From positions 496,001-560,000 of the forward strand of contig NZ_AYMG01000001.1 in assembly GCF_000633455.1 (NCBI RefSeq): a stretch of DNA of 64,000 nucleotides. Direction: 5' to 3'. A model generated the notes under the pieces. That model saw only the letters and a list, made by a program, of their open reading frames with translations. It had not been told where the DNA came from and did not search any database. Both the position numbers and the translations under genes were made by a program. Origin of the DNA: Pedobacter jeongneungensis (GTDB taxonomy: Bacteria; Bacteroidota; Bacteroidia; Sphingobacteriales; Sphingobacteriaceae). Below are positions 7,661 through 17,864 of the stretch, piece by piece; the first letter of the stretch is position 1, and every line of letters starts with the position of its first letter.

Positions 7661-10600
7661 ATGGAAAAAAGTTACCTAAAATGGTCAACAGGATTTTTTG
7701 CGATTTTGTTGATCCCATTTATGCTGCTTCTGTTTACAGAAACGGCTCAGGCACAGAATAAGCGCTATACCATTAATGGTAAAGTAAGTGATGCCTCAAA
7801 TAACGAAGCCATCCCTGGCGTTGTGGTTAAAATCCTCAATACAAGTTTAGCAACCAGTACCAATGCTAACGGAGGCTATGCTTTTGCGGTAGATTTAGCT
7901 CCCGGCAAATACCAGGTTCAGTTTTCTTACGTAGGTTACAAAAGTAAAGTTCAGGCAGTAGATCTTGGTACAAGCGATCAGGTTCAGTTAAGTGCTGCCC
8001 TAAGTGCCGATGCTGTTGGTTTGGATGAAGTAATTGTAACCGGAACATCACAGGGAACCACCCGAAAAGAATTGGGAAGCTATGTAAGTACTGTTAAAGG
8101 CGATGACCTGAACAAAGCACCTAGCGGAAACGTGTTGTCATCACTGCAGGGAAAAACGGCAGGTGCACAAATCAGCCAAAACTCAGGTGATCCTGCCGGT
8201 GGATTATCGGTTCGTTTAAGAGGAATCAGCTCTGTAAACTCTTCATCAGAGCCGCTTTACATTATTGATGGGGTAATTGTTAACAATTCAACAACCAGGG
8301 TTACCAATACTTCAAGCAACTATGACGGTGGAAACTTTGTTGGCAGTATCGGACAAAACAGAATGGTTGATATTAACCCGGCAGATATTGAGCGGATCGA
8401 AGTACTTAACGGCGCTGCCGCTGCTGCCATTTACGGATCGAGGGCAAACTCAGGCGTGATTCAGATTTTTACCAAAAAAGGAGTAAGCGGTGCGGCTCAG
8501 GTTAATTTTAGTACAAGTTTAACATTAAGCCATTTACGTAAACAGATTGATGTAAACCAATCGCCGGTAAGGTTTGGTACGCCAACAAACGCGCCCACAC
8601 AAGATGTGATCCAAACCGTTGGCGATCCGCCATTTCTGCAGCCCAATACCATCCCTGTAACCCGTTACAATTATCAGGATTATATTTTTCAATCGGCCAC
8701 AGGTACCGATAATACAATTTCTGTTTCTGGTGGTAACGAAAACACCAAATATTACACTTCTGCTGCTTATTTTAGTAACCAGGGGATTATTAAAAATACC
8801 GATTTTACACGCTATAATTTCAGGGCAAACATCGATCAGAAAATTACTGAATGGGCAAAACTAAGTGCTGGTTTAAATTATATCCGCAGCTCAGCCAACG
8901 AAAAGCCAGACGGAAACTCGTTCTTTTCGCCCATGAATTCGGTCACCATTATTGGTAATTTTCATGATATTTTTGCAAGAGATGCGAATGGCAATTTACT
9001 TGCTGTTGGCGAGCGCGGCAGGGTAAACCCTGTTTCGGTAATCGAAGATATTAAGCAACGCCAGGAAACCAACCGCATTATTGCCAATGCGAACTTAAAA
9101 TTATATCCGGTAAAAAACCTGACATTAGATTTTACTTTGGGGGTTGATAACTCCGGACAAAGCGGCTCAACATATATTCCTCCGTTTGCATACAACGTAA
9201 ACCCCGATTTTTATGGTGGAGGTGCTGCCTTAGATGGTACCCTTAATGGTTATGCAAGTGCGGCAACCAATAATGCCTTTCAATTTAATAATGAATTTAA
9301 TGCAACCTATCAGGCCAAATTATCCGATCTGATTTCATCAACCACTCAGGTTGGTTATTCGTTTCAATACGAAAAAACCAAATATCAGCTGGTAAACGGC
9401 AGAGGTTTGGCTCCATTAATCGAAACGGTAAATGCTGCGGCAACACAATTGCCAAGTGTTGATGGAAGAACCGAACTTTCGGTTAGTGGCGGTTATGTTC
9501 AACAGAACTTTAAGTACAAAGATCATTTATTTGTTACCGGTGCCCTAAGGGTAGATCAGTCTTCTGTTTTTGGATCTGCTAACCGTACACAGGAATATTT
9601 AAAAGGAAGTTTAAGTTATGTGCTTTCGTCGGCCGATTACTGGAAAAGTTTTGGTGTTTCCGGCTGGTGGGATACCTTTAAAATCAGGGCAGCTTATGGC
9701 GAATCGGGTAATTTAACCGGTATTGGGGCTTATGACAGGATAAACGCTTATTCTACACAATCTTTCCTGGGCAGGGCCTCCCTGTTTTCGAGCGCAACTC
9801 TGGCAAACGAAAATGTTAAGCCAGAGCGTCAGCGCGAACTCGAACTGGGAACAGATTTATCATTTTTTAAAAACAGGTTTGGAATACAGTTTAACTGGTA
9901 CAATAAAAAAGTAAGCGATTTATTAATTGCCAGCGTACAGGCTCCTTCAACCGGATTTTCCAGCCTGTTAGATAATATCGGTTCGTTAAGAAATAAAGGA
10001 ATTGAGCTGGTATTGAACGGAACACCTGTTAATGGAAAGGATTTTAAATGGAATACTTCAGTTGTGTTTAACAGAAATAGAAATACAGCACTTAATGTTG
10101 GTGGTTTAAGGTTATTCAGCACAAATCCGGGTGCTCCGGTAGCCATTATAAATGATGAAGCAATTGGTGTTTTCTATGGAACTTTTTTTGCCCGTAACCC
10201 CGATGGCAGTTTGTTAACCAATGCTGCGGGCATCCCTCAGATTGAAAAAGGAATTCAAAATACGGCCACCACATTTACCCCTCAGCGGGATGCGAATGGC
10301 CTGCCAACAGGAACCACGCTGCGTAAAGTAATTGGTAATCCAAATCCGGATTATAACATGTCATTTGTGAACGATTTTACCTATAAAAGATTGAATTTAC
10401 ATGTGCAGTTTGATGCGGTACAGGGAGGCGATGTTTGGAATGCTGACTGGAGAACCCGCCAGGGTGTTGGAAACGGTAAAGTAGCCGAGCAAGAACAGAT
10501 GGGGCAATTGCCAAGGGGATATGTTGCCGGTGTTTATGCCATTGAAGAATGGAGGATTGATGATGGATCTTTTGTTAAGTTAAGAGAAATTTCATTAAGC

Positions 10601-10798
10601 TATAACGTTGGTAAGCTGAAATTTTTAAGAGACCTTACCGTAACGGTAAGCGGAAGAAACTTGATCTCATGGGATAATTACAAAGGTTATGATCCGGAGT
10701 TAAATTCGGGCGGACAATCGACTATATTGAGAAATATAGATTTTGGTTCGGTGCCCATTCCCCGCACTTTCAGTTTGGGTTTACAAGTTAAATTATAA
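7661..10798 (+). CDS. SusC/RagA family TonB-dependent outer-membrane transporter 1
   Basis: 1045 residues. A signal peptide ends at about residue 31 (TETAQAQ), followed by a carboxypeptidase-regulatory-like domain (about 36-118, KRYTINGKVSDASNNEAIPGV), the TonB box/plug region (LDEVIVTGTSQGTTRKELG; NPADIERIEVLNGAAAAAIYGSRANSGVIQIFTKKG), and a C-terminal 22-strand barrel ending VPIPRTFSLGLQVKL with the terminal hydrophobic residue typical of outer-membrane barrels. It would import a polymer fragment or peptide together with the SusD partner 17 bp downstream. The substrate cannot be read from sequence, and no polysaccharide-degrading enzyme is linked. It does not share the TTGCG boxes found before the other two susC genes, so is probably controlled separately. 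Confidence 0.95.
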   Translation: MEKSYLKWSTGFFAILLIPFMLLLFTETAQAQNKRYTINGKVSDASNNEAIPGVVVKILNTSLATSTNANGGYAFAVDLAPGKYQVQFSYVGYKSKVQAVDLGTSDQVQLSAALSADAVGLDEVIVTGTSQGTTRKELGSYVSTVKGDDLNKAPSGNVLSSLQGKTAGAQISQNSGDPAGGLSVRLRGISSVNSSSEPLYIIDGVIVNNSTTRVTNTSSNYDGGNFVGSIGQNRMVDINPADIERIEVLNGAAAAAIYGSRANSGVIQIFTKKGVSGAAQVNFSTSLTLSHLRKQIDVNQSPVRFGTPTNAPTQDVIQTVGDPPFLQPNTIPVTRYNYQDYIFQSATGTDNTISVSGGNENTKYYTSAAYFSNQGIIKNTDFTRYNFRANIDQKITEWAKLSAGLNYIRSSANEKPDGNSFFSPMNSVTIIGNFHDIFARDANGNLLAVGERGRVNPVSVIEDIKQRQETNRIIANANLKLYPVKNLTLDFTLGVDNSGQSGSTYIPPFAYNVNPDFYGGGAALDGTLNGYASAATNNAFQFNNEFNATYQAKLSDLISSTTQVGYSFQYEKTKYQLVNGRGLAPLIETVNAAATQLPSVDGRTELSVSGGYVQQNFKYKDHLFVTGALRVDQSSVFGSANRTQEYLKGSLSYVLSSADYWKSFGVSGWWDTFKIRAAYGESGNLTGIGAYDRINAYSTQSFLGRASLFSSATLANENVKPERQRELELGTDLSFFKNRFGIQFNWYNKKVSDLLIASVQAPSTGFSSLLDNIGSLRNKGIELVLNGTPVNGKDFKWNTSVVFNRNRNTALNVGGLRLFSTNPGAPVAIINDEAIGVFYGTFFARNPDGSLLTNAAGIPQIEKGIQNTATTFTPQRDANGLPTGTTLRKVIGNPNPDYNMSFVNDFTYKRLNLHVQFDAVQGGDVWNADWRTRQGVGNGKVAEQEQMGQLPRGYVAGVYAIEEWRIDDGSFVKLREISLSYNVGKLKFLRDLTVTVSGRNLISWDNYKGYDPELNSGGQSTILRNIDFGSVPIPRTFSLGLQVKL

Positions 10799-10815
10799 TC
10801 GTTAAAGGAATTTTT

Positions 10816-12111
10816 ATGAAAATTTTAAAAAATAATATTTCGACAAATATAACCTGTTTAACACTTTCGTTAGCGTTGTGCTTAGCCTCGTGTACAAAAG
10901 AATATCAGGATCCATCAAGGGCAAAAACCGATGTAGCTTTAGGTTCTCAACAAGGATTAACTGCGGTAGCCATTGGTTTGCAACGTGTTTATACCTTAAG
11001 CAGAACTGGTGTAGTGTTTAATTCTGTTGCCGCAAATGGCTTTGTAACCAATGAGCTTAGGTTGCTTAACACCGGGAATATTCCCGAATTGCAGTTGAGT
11101 ACCGGGGGAAGCGCTGTAGATGGAACAAATACCATTTTGTTTAACCTTTGGGCAAGCGCCAATAAAATTGTGTACGATGCTGATTTAGTGATTGCTAACG
11201 CCGGCAATTTGGGAGATAAGGGATATGCCTCAGGGTTAATTGCCTATTCGAGTATATTTAAAGCCCTGGCCATTGGCAATATGGCACAATACTGGGAAAA
11301 AATCCCTGATGGCACGGGCAAAAATGTAGCATACATCACCCGTTCTGCCGGATTCGTAAAAGCAATTGCCGTTTTGGATAATGCTTTAACTGTTATTGCC
11401 GCAAACCCAATTTCTGCCGGTTTTTTAAGCAATGCACCCACTGACGTAAATATTGTAAATACGATACATGCATTAAAGGCCAGGTATGCATTATTTGCGG
11501 GGAATTACACACTTGCATTAACTGAAGCAACAGCTGTTGATTTAACAAAAGCATCATTTTTTAAGTTTGATGCTACATCTCCAAATGCATTGTTCAGCGT
11601 TGTTTCTTCCAATAATGTTTTTCAGCCTTTAAATGCAAACCTGGGCCTTACCGGAGCAAATGTTCCTGACGCAACCGATAAAAGAATTCCTTTTTATACC
11701 TTAATGGCCGGATCGCCTGCAACCTTGCGTATGAGTGGTTTCGCGACCGCAACAGCAAGCCCCTTCCCGATTTATTTGCCAGGCGAGATTATTTTAATAA
11801 AAGCCGAAGCACTTGCCAGGCAGCCGGATTTAATTAATTCATTAATTGAACTGAATAAGGTAGTAACCAAAACCTCTGATCTTTTTGGGGTGGCCGCTGC
11901 ATTACCTCCGTTGGTTGGGCCTTACACGCAACAACAATTGCTCGATCTGATTTACAAACACCGTTCGATTGAATTGTATGCATCAGGCTTAAAAATCGAA
12001 GATATGAGAAGATTTAATCAGCCATTAACAGATCGTAAACGGAATTTTTTCCCTTATCCTTTCCAGGAGCGGGATAACAATACCAATACCCCTGCTGATC
12101 CTGCTTTTTAA
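10816..12111 (+). CDS. SusD/RagB-like surface nutrient-binding lipoprotein 1
   Basis: 431 residues, somewhat shorter than most SusD proteins. The lipoprotein signal ends LCLASC (Cys26), followed by TKEYQDPSRA. The C-terminal part has the family features EIILIKAEALARQPDLINSLIELNKV and LLDLIYKHRSIELYASGLKIEDMRRF, then NFFPYPFQERDNN. Family members cap the SusC barrel on the cell surface and bind the substrate. It follows its SusC by 17 bp and forms a two-gene operon ending in the terminator at 12122. Confidence 0.9.
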   Translation: MKILKNNISTNITCLTLSLALCLASCTKEYQDPSRAKTDVALGSQQGLTAVAIGLQRVYTLSRTGVVFNSVAANGFVTNELRLLNTGNIPELQLSTGGSAVDGTNTILFNLWASANKIVYDADLVIANAGNLGDKGYASGLIAYSSIFKALAIGNMAQYWEKIPDGTGKNVAYITRSAGFVKAIAVLDNALTVIAANPISAGFLSNAPTDVNIVNTIHALKARYALFAGNYTLALTEATAVDLTKASFFKFDATSPNALFSVVSSNNVFQPLNANLGLTGANVPDATDKRIPFYTLMAGSPATLRMSGFATATASPFPIYLPGEIILIKAEALARQPDLINSLIELNKVVTKTSDLFGVAAALPPLVGPYTQQQLLDLIYKHRSIELYASGLKIEDMRRFNQPLTDRKRNFFPYPFQERDNNTNTPADPAF

Positions 12112-12121
12112 TAAATTAACC

Positions 12122-12152
12122 AAAAAGGTTCCGATATTTCGGGACCTTTTTT
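12122..12152. terminator. Bidirectional terminator between SusD1 and the DeoR gene
   Basis: Stem AAAAAGGTTCCGA with TTCGGGACCTTTTTTT (one G-T pair), flanked by an A-run on one side and a T-run on the other. It sits between convergent genes and can serve both. Confidence 0.85.
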
Positions 12153-12898
12153 TATAAAATATTCAGCTCTTTTTCGCGGTAGCGCGAAAGCGATTCGTGG
12201 CCTAAATCCAGCTCTGTAATCAAATGGCTAATACTTTCTATCGGGCAAACCCTTAACCTCAGCGCAATATCCAGTTTCTCGGAAATACAAAGTACGGCTG
12301 TTCTTTTTGCACAAGCCAGCATGGCTTTTTTAAGCTGGTTAATTTCCCAGTAAGTATCTGTTAAACCTTCATCAGGGTGGATGGCACTGGTGCCCATTAA
12401 ACATAAATCGGCCTTTATTTCTGCTAACTGCGTAATAACCTGTCCGCCGTAAGTAACCTGCGAATTTTTAGAAAACAGGCCGCCGATCAAAATCACTTCA
12501 ATATTATTGTATTTAGCCAGCTCTACCGCAACCAGCGGACTAATGGTGAAAAACGTAGCCGTTAAGCCCTGTGGAAGTAGTTTTACAAACTCTAAAATCG
12601 TTGTTCCGCCACCCGTTAAAACCACCATGCCATCCTTTATTAGCTGAACTGCTTTTTTACCGATTGCTATTTTGCTGTCTCTGGCGTATACCGTACTATC
12701 ATCAAAAGAACTGTGGTACGATTTGGATAAAGCACCTCCATGTACCTTATAAAGCAGGTTTTCATCAACAAGTTCCTGTAAATCTCTTCTGATGGTATCT
12801 TCTGAAACATTGAGTAATTGGACCAGATCAGAGGTTAATACGCGGTTGTGCAAATTAATCTGACGCATGATGAAGTCGTGACGTTCTTTTTTCAGCAT
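12152..12898 (-). CDS. DeoR/GlpR family transcriptional regulator
   Basis: 248 residues. The N-terminus has the DeoR winged helix-turn-helix (RVLTSDLVQLLNVSEDTIRRDL, residues 19-40, then LLYKVHGGAL). The C-terminal DeoRC sensor domain includes KAVQLIKDGMVVLTGGGTTILEF and ADLCLMGTSAIHPDEGLTD. Family members usually respond to phosphorylated sugars. It is transcribed divergently from the second SusC/SusD operon. The 242-bp shared upstream region contains TTGCG boxes repeated at 10-bp steps plus a 12-bp palindrome, and the same box layout occurs before the third susC. This regulator is the natural candidate to bind them. Confidence 0.93.
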   Translation of the reverse strand: MLKKERHDFIMRQINLHNRVLTSDLVQLLNVSEDTIRRDLQELVDENLLYKVHGGALSKSYHSSFDDSTVYARDSKIAIGKKAVQLIKDGMVVLTGGGTTILEFVKLLPQGLTATFFTISPLVAVELAKYNNIEVILIGGLFSKNSQVTYGGQVITQLAEIKADLCLMGTSAIHPDEGLTDTYWEINQLKKAMLACAKRTAVLCISEKLDIALRLRVCPIESISHLITELDLGHESLSRYREKELNIL

Positions 12899-12953
12899 AA
12901 GTAGGTGTTTGGTTTTAAACGAATGTATAAAAGATTTTTAGATTTTTTAAATA

Positions 12954-12980
12954 TTGCGTGTTTTTGCGTTTTGTTGCAAT
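12954..12980. promoter_or_regulatory. Triple 10-bp-phased TTGC boxes (distal), susC2
   Basis: TTGCG at 12954, TTGCG at 12964 and TTGCA at 12974: three boxes at exact 10-bp spacing, that is, on one face of the helix. The layout is repeated at 18759/18769/18779 before susC3. Tandem direct half-sites are known for DeoR-family operators. Confidence 0.6.
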
Positions 12981-12989
12981 AAAATATTG

Positions 12990-13001
12990 TGCGTTAACGC
13001 A
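12990..13001. promoter_or_regulatory. 12-bp palindrome in the DeoR-susC2 region
   Basis: TGCGTTAACGCA is a perfect palindrome containing TGCGT half-sites like those of the adjacent phased boxes. It could be an additional site for the same regulator. It has no equivalent before susC3. Confidence 0.45.
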
Positions 13002-13067
13002 ATAAATCTTTTTCATTTGTTCTTATTGTCAAAAACATTCAGCATATTTACTTAACTAACATCAAAA

Positions 13068-13084
13068 CTGCGTGAATTTGCGTG
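13068..13084. promoter_or_regulatory. Double 10-bp-phased TGCG boxes (proximal), susC2
   Basis: CTGCG at 13068 and TTGCG at 13078, 114 bp after the distal array and 73 bp before the susC2 start. The equivalent pair before susC3 is ATGCG 18872 and CTGCG 18882, 113 bp after its distal array. Confidence 0.55.
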
Positions 13085-13140
13085 TTTTGACTAGCCGGAA
13101 AACAAACAACAACCTGTAACTAAATTCTTACTGACTAATT

Positions 13141-16100
13141 ATGATGAAAAAACTACTTTTTAGTTTTATCGGTATCATGCTGTCTGCCCAAATTTTTGCG
13201 CAGCAGATAATTATTACCGGTAAAGTCAGCTCTGCTGACGGGCCAATTCCCGGTGTCTCCATCCGGGTAAAAGGAGGCAGCACCGTTTCGCAAACCAGCA
13301 ACACCGGAAATTATTCCATTAAAGCATCAAAAACCGATGTATTGGTGTTCTCCTATGTTGGGTATAAAACTGTAGAGCGTACTGTAGGCGCCAACACAGC
13401 CATTAATGTTACCCTTTTAGCCGATGCCGGCAACCTGAATGAAGTAGTTGTTACGGCTTATGGGATTGACCGCGATGTTAAATCGCTGGGTTATTCTACC
13501 CCAAAAGTTTCTGGAGCGGAAGTAGCTGAAACCCAGCGGAACGATTTTTTTGGTGGATTACAGGGGCGTGTACCGGGTTTATCGATCAATAGTACCAATG
13601 GAAACCCCGGTGCTTCTGCGCAAATTGTACTGCGTGGTTTCGTATCAATTAGTGGCGATAACAATGCGCTTATCGTAGTAGATGGGGTACCAATTAATAA
13701 CAGTACATTGAACCAAACCCGCGAACTCGTTTCGGGCGCAGCAAACAGAGATCAGGATTATTCGAACAGAGGGATGGATATCAATCCCAACGACATCGAA
13801 AGTTATGTGATTATGAAAGGTCCCGAAGCTACTGCATTATACGGGAGTGCGGGTGCCAGCGGCGCGATTTTAATCACTACAAAAAAAGGCAAAGCGGGGC
13901 GTGGAAGCATCAATTACAGCAACTCGTTTAGGATAGAGCAACTGAATAAATTTCCGGAAATACAGACCAAGTACAACACTGGGGTTTCTAACGGCGTTTA
14001 CGATGGTGGTTCATCTAACTTTTTTGGCCCTGCATTTTTGCCTAATACACCGCTTTACGATAACATCCACAATTTTTTCGAGACGGGATTTACGCAAAAA
14101 CACAATTTATCATTTGAAGGTGGAACCGATAAATTCTCTTATCGCTGGTCTAATGAATATACCGATTCGAAGGGAACAATCCCCACAACAAGTTACACCA
14201 GAATTTCCTCAAGAGTAACAGCTGTTGGTACCATTTCGCCGGTTTTAAAACTAACCACTACCTTCAATTACATCAATTCCAATAATGATAAGGCTAACAA
14301 AGGCGCTAATGGTTCGCTATTGCAGTTGATGCGTTTTAGTTCGGCTTATAACGTTCAGGATTATCAGGATGCTAACGGAAACCGGCTTTTGCACCTGGCC
14401 AGCATTTATTCGGAGTTTGATAATCCCCTTTGGGATGTGATTAAAAACGTAAATAATGATAAAGTTAACCGTTTGATTGCCAATACCAATGTAGAGCTGA
14501 CGCCTTTAAAATGGCTGCGTATCAATGGGATCATTGGTGCCGATATTGCCAATACTAAAGGCTTATCGGTATATCATGCGCAATCTTACCGGGGTTCGGG
14601 TTCGTCTTCAGCTCCAACAGGCGGTACGGTAATGACTTATGATCAACTGGCCAAAGTATTTAACGGATCGTTAACCGCTACAGCCAAACATAAATTCGGC
14701 GATTTTAACAATACTTATGTAATTGGTGCTACTTTTAACGATTACAATTCTACCACCGATTCTCAGCGTGGTACGAACATGTACGATCCCAATTTTTACA
14801 GTATTAACAATACATTGCCAACTACACAGCGTACATTAACCTATGTAAACCGCTACCGTACCGTAGGTGCTTTTGCACAAGCCATTATGGGTTATAAAAC
14901 ATTACTGTATCTAACCTTGTCGGGCAGGGTTGATGGTGCTTCGCGCTTGATGCCGAACAATCCATATTTTGCCTATCCATCTGCAAGTTTAGCCTTTAAT
15001 TTTACTGATCTGGCCAGTATTAAAACAGCTCTGCCCTGGTTGGATAATGGTAAATTAAGAGCTTCTTACGCCTTAACGGGTAAGGAGCCATGGAGGGAAT
15101 ATTCTACTGGTACGAACTATGAGGCCAAAAGGTTTACAGGAGGAGGTTATGCCTATTCTTACTATGGCGGTAACCCGAACTTAAAGCCAGAGGTGTCAGA
15201 AAATTTCGAGATCGGTACTGAAATGCAGTTCCTGAAAAACCGCATCGGATTGGATTTTAACTATTACAATCTGCTGAGCAAAGACCAAATCATTAATCCC
15301 CGTTTAAGTTATGGTACGGGTTTCGTTTTAGAGATGATGAACGGTGGGACCGTACGTAACCGCGGTATCGAGGTGCAGCTAACCGGTAATCCGATCAAGG
15401 GAAAAGACTTTAACTGGAATACTACTTTAAATTTTACCCGCAACCGTGGTGTGGTATTATCATTGGCAAATGAACTTCCTGAGCTTTACGAGTCTGATAC
15501 CTGGGTGGTTGGCGACATTAGAAGTGCAGTGCATCCGGGTTACAGCACAGGTGCCATCAGCGGTACCAGGTTTGCCCGTAATGATAGGGGCGATATCCTG
15601 ATCAATCCATCATCAGGTTTACCATCGGTTACTGATACCCAGTTTTATCCTATCGGCGACAGGAATCCAAAATTTACTTTGGGTTTCGTAAACAGGTTTA
15701 GCTATAAAGGCTTTAATCTCTCTTTCTTATGGGATTTCAGGTATGGTGGCGATGTGGTTAACGGCACCGAATATGCTTCTTACATTAAAGGGATCAGTAT
15801 TAAGACATTGGATAGGGAAGTGCCCAGGATTATTACAGGCGTATTGAACGATGGTTTGCAGAATACCGCAAACCCAACGGTTAATACCATTTCTGTAACA
15901 CCATATTATGCTTCTAACTATTATTCTACAAATGTTGCACCAGAGATGTTTGTGGAAAGAAACATAAAAACACTCCGTTTAAGGGATGTTACTTTGGCTT
16001 ACGATTTTCCGCCGTCATTAGTTAAGCGTATCGGGTTTATCCAAAGCTTTGGCGCCTTTTTTACGGTGACCGATTCTATTTTGATTACCAATTATTCTGG

Positions 16101-16221
16101 TGGAGATCCGGAGAGTAATTCAAATTCGCCGGGTGTGGGCGGTATTGGTGGTTACGGTATTGATTATGGTAACGTGGGTAAGCCGATCGGTTTCAACGTA
16201 GGATTTAGGGTTAAATTATAG
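13141..16221 (+). CDS. SusC/RagA family TonB-dependent outer-membrane transporter 2
   Basis: 1026 residues. Signal peptide about 1-21 (MMKKLLFSFIGIML...FAQQ); an ATG three bases later is an equal alternative start. The regulatory-like domain follows directly (IIITGKVSSADGPIPGVSIRVKGG), then the plug with LNEVVVTAYGIDRDVKSLGYST and NPNDIESYVIMKGPEATALYGSAGASGAILITTKKG, then the barrel ending GKPIGFNVGFRVKL. First gene of a three-gene operon with a SusD-like and a DUF4397 lipoprotein. Its upstream region carries the TTGCG boxes shared with susC3 and is divergent from the DeoR gene. The substrate is unknown; DeoR control would suggest a sugar or polyol. Confidence 0.95.
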   Translation: MMKKLLFSFIGIMLSAQIFAQQIIITGKVSSADGPIPGVSIRVKGGSTVSQTSNTGNYSIKASKTDVLVFSYVGYKTVERTVGANTAINVTLLADAGNLNEVVVTAYGIDRDVKSLGYSTPKVSGAEVAETQRNDFFGGLQGRVPGLSINSTNGNPGASAQIVLRGFVSISGDNNALIVVDGVPINNSTLNQTRELVSGAANRDQDYSNRGMDINPNDIESYVIMKGPEATALYGSAGASGAILITTKKGKAGRGSINYSNSFRIEQLNKFPEIQTKYNTGVSNGVYDGGSSNFFGPAFLPNTPLYDNIHNFFETGFTQKHNLSFEGGTDKFSYRWSNEYTDSKGTIPTTSYTRISSRVTAVGTISPVLKLTTTFNYINSNNDKANKGANGSLLQLMRFSSAYNVQDYQDANGNRLLHLASIYSEFDNPLWDVIKNVNNDKVNRLIANTNVELTPLKWLRINGIIGADIANTKGLSVYHAQSYRGSGSSSAPTGGTVMTYDQLAKVFNGSLTATAKHKFGDFNNTYVIGATFNDYNSTTDSQRGTNMYDPNFYSINNTLPTTQRTLTYVNRYRTVGAFAQAIMGYKTLLYLTLSGRVDGASRLMPNNPYFAYPSASLAFNFTDLASIKTALPWLDNGKLRASYALTGKEPWREYSTGTNYEAKRFTGGGYAYSYYGGNPNLKPEVSENFEIGTEMQFLKNRIGLDFNYYNLLSKDQIINPRLSYGTGFVLEMMNGGTVRNRGIEVQLTGNPIKGKDFNWNTTLNFTRNRGVVLSLANELPELYESDTWVVGDIRSAVHPGYSTGAISGTRFARNDRGDILINPSSGLPSVTDTQFYPIGDRNPKFTLGFVNRFSYKGFNLSFLWDFRYGGDVVNGTEYASYIKGISIKTLDREVPRIITGVLNDGLQNTANPTVNTISVTPYYASNYYSTNVAPEMFVERNIKTLRLRDVTLAYDFPPSLVKRIGFIQSFGAFFTVTDSILITNYSGGDPESNSNSPGVGGIGGYGIDYGNVGKPIGFNVGFRVKL

Positions 16222-16229
16222 CGAATAAC

Positions 16230-17840
16230 ATGAAAAGATTATATAAATTATATATTGCTGCGGCAATATTGTTAATGGCCGGAGGATGTAAAAAATACCT
16301 CGATATCAATACCAATCCTGCAGTACCACAAACCAGTAAAGCAGAGTTGTTGCTTCCGCCGATTCTATTCCAGATGACAAACGGAACCTCGCAGGATTAC
16401 CGTTTTATTTGGAAAATTACACAAAATCTTATTGGGGCATCAACTGATGATGGATCTATTGCTTTTGAAAAACACACTTACATCCGTTCAAGCGATAACG
16501 GAGGGGTAATCTGGAGAATGACCTATGTCGATCTGGGCTTGAATCTCGAGAATTTAATTAATGATGCTGTCGCTAATCAAAAATATGAATATGCGGCAAT
16601 CGGTTATGCCATTAAAGCCTGGGCCTATCAGCAAACCACGGATCTGCATGGCCCGATTATTTTAGATGAAGCTTTTACGCCCGGGATGTTAAAATTTCCT
16701 TACCATGATCAACCGGAAGTTTATGCAAAAGTGCGTTTCTATTGTGAGCAGTCGCTAAAATATTCTGTGATGAAAAGTCCGTTAAACTATGCTACGCAAT
16801 TGGCCAGTGTTACCGGAGATGGGATTTATAAAGGAGACATGGCGAAATGGCGAAAATTTGTATATGCCATTTATGCATTGCAGTATAGCCATTTGATTAA
16901 CAAGCCTGAGTTTAAAGCCATGTATGCCGATAGCGTGGTTAAGTACACTAACTTATCTTTCGCCAACGAGGCCGAATCAGCAACGGTTTATTTTTCGGCT
17001 GCCAGTCAGGATGATACCAATCCTTTTGGTCCAACATTGGGCTATATTAACACCGCCGGAACAACTTCAGCTTATTATGGAAGGATTTCCACCACCATCT
17101 TAAATTATCTTGCCGGTGGAGTGAAGGGAACGCCTACGGTGAACCCAACAAGCTCGCTTGATCCGCGTTTAAGCAGAATGTTGCCTGCAAGTACAGCTGC
17201 CACTACTTTGGGCAGGTACATTGCCGGTGTTCCAACCCAGGGTAGCAGTACATCTGCGCTGCCAATTGTTTTTGGATCAATCCCAGCAGGTGCCACGATT
17301 TATAACGGAAAATATATTTTTGCCGATGCTGCAAGGTATCCCATCATGACTTATTCGCAATTGCGCTTTGCTAAAGCAGAGGCGTTATTTTTACAGGGGA
17401 AAACCGCAGATGCCTATACCGCATATAAAGAGGGGATTTCGGGGCACATGGTTTTTTGCAATACCTATGGCCGTTCTTCCAAAACGCCTGATCCCCTAAT
17501 TACCGATGCAGAGATTAATACCTATTTAACTTCTACTGAAGTTGCGCAAAGTGCTGCAACATTAACGCTAGCCGATATTATGGGACAAAAATACATTGCA
17601 CAATGGGGATGGGCAGGTTTGGAGCAGTGGAATGACCTCCGGAAATATCATTACGATGCCAATGTTTTCAGGCAGTTTTATCAGATTCCGGCAGCAGATC
17701 TTTTGTTGGGTGGCAAATATGCCTACCGTTTCAGGCCACGTTATAATTCCGAGTATGTATGGAATACCGAAGAGTTGCGTAAGTGGGGTGGATTGGATAT
17801 TGATTATATGACTAAAGAAACCTGGTTTAGTCAGCCGTAA
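16230..17840 (+). CDS. SusD-like_2 family surface lipoprotein 2
   Basis: 536 residues with a lipoprotein signal ending MAGGC (Cys20) and then KKYLDINTNPAVPQTSKAELLLPP, the characteristic start of the SusD-like_2 (SusD/RagB nutrient-binding) family. The C-terminal IMGQKYIAQWGWAGLEQWNDLRKYHYD and RFRPRYNSEYVWNTEELRKWGGL are also typical. It lies 8 bp after susC2 and so is translated with it. It differs in family from the other two SusD proteins in the window, which suggests a different type of ligand, possibly not a long polysaccharide. Confidence 0.92.
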   Translation: MKRLYKLYIAAAILLMAGGCKKYLDINTNPAVPQTSKAELLLPPILFQMTNGTSQDYRFIWKITQNLIGASTDDGSIAFEKHTYIRSSDNGGVIWRMTYVDLGLNLENLINDAVANQKYEYAAIGYAIKAWAYQQTTDLHGPIILDEAFTPGMLKFPYHDQPEVYAKVRFYCEQSLKYSVMKSPLNYATQLASVTGDGIYKGDMAKWRKFVYAIYALQYSHLINKPEFKAMYADSVVKYTNLSFANEAESATVYFSAASQDDTNPFGPTLGYINTAGTTSAYYGRISTTILNYLAGGVKGTPTVNPTSSLDPRLSRMLPASTAATTLGRYIAGVPTQGSSTSALPIVFGSIPAGATIYNGKYIFADAARYPIMTYSQLRFAKAEALFLQGKTADAYTAYKEGISGHMVFCNTYGRSSKTPDPLITDAEINTYLTSTEVAQSAATLTLADIMGQKYIAQWGWAGLEQWNDLRKYHYDANVFRQFYQIPAADLLLGGKYAYRFRPRYNSEYVWNTEELRKWGGLDIDYMTKETWFSQP

Positions 17841-17864
17841 AGTTTTATTTTAAAGCATATTAAC

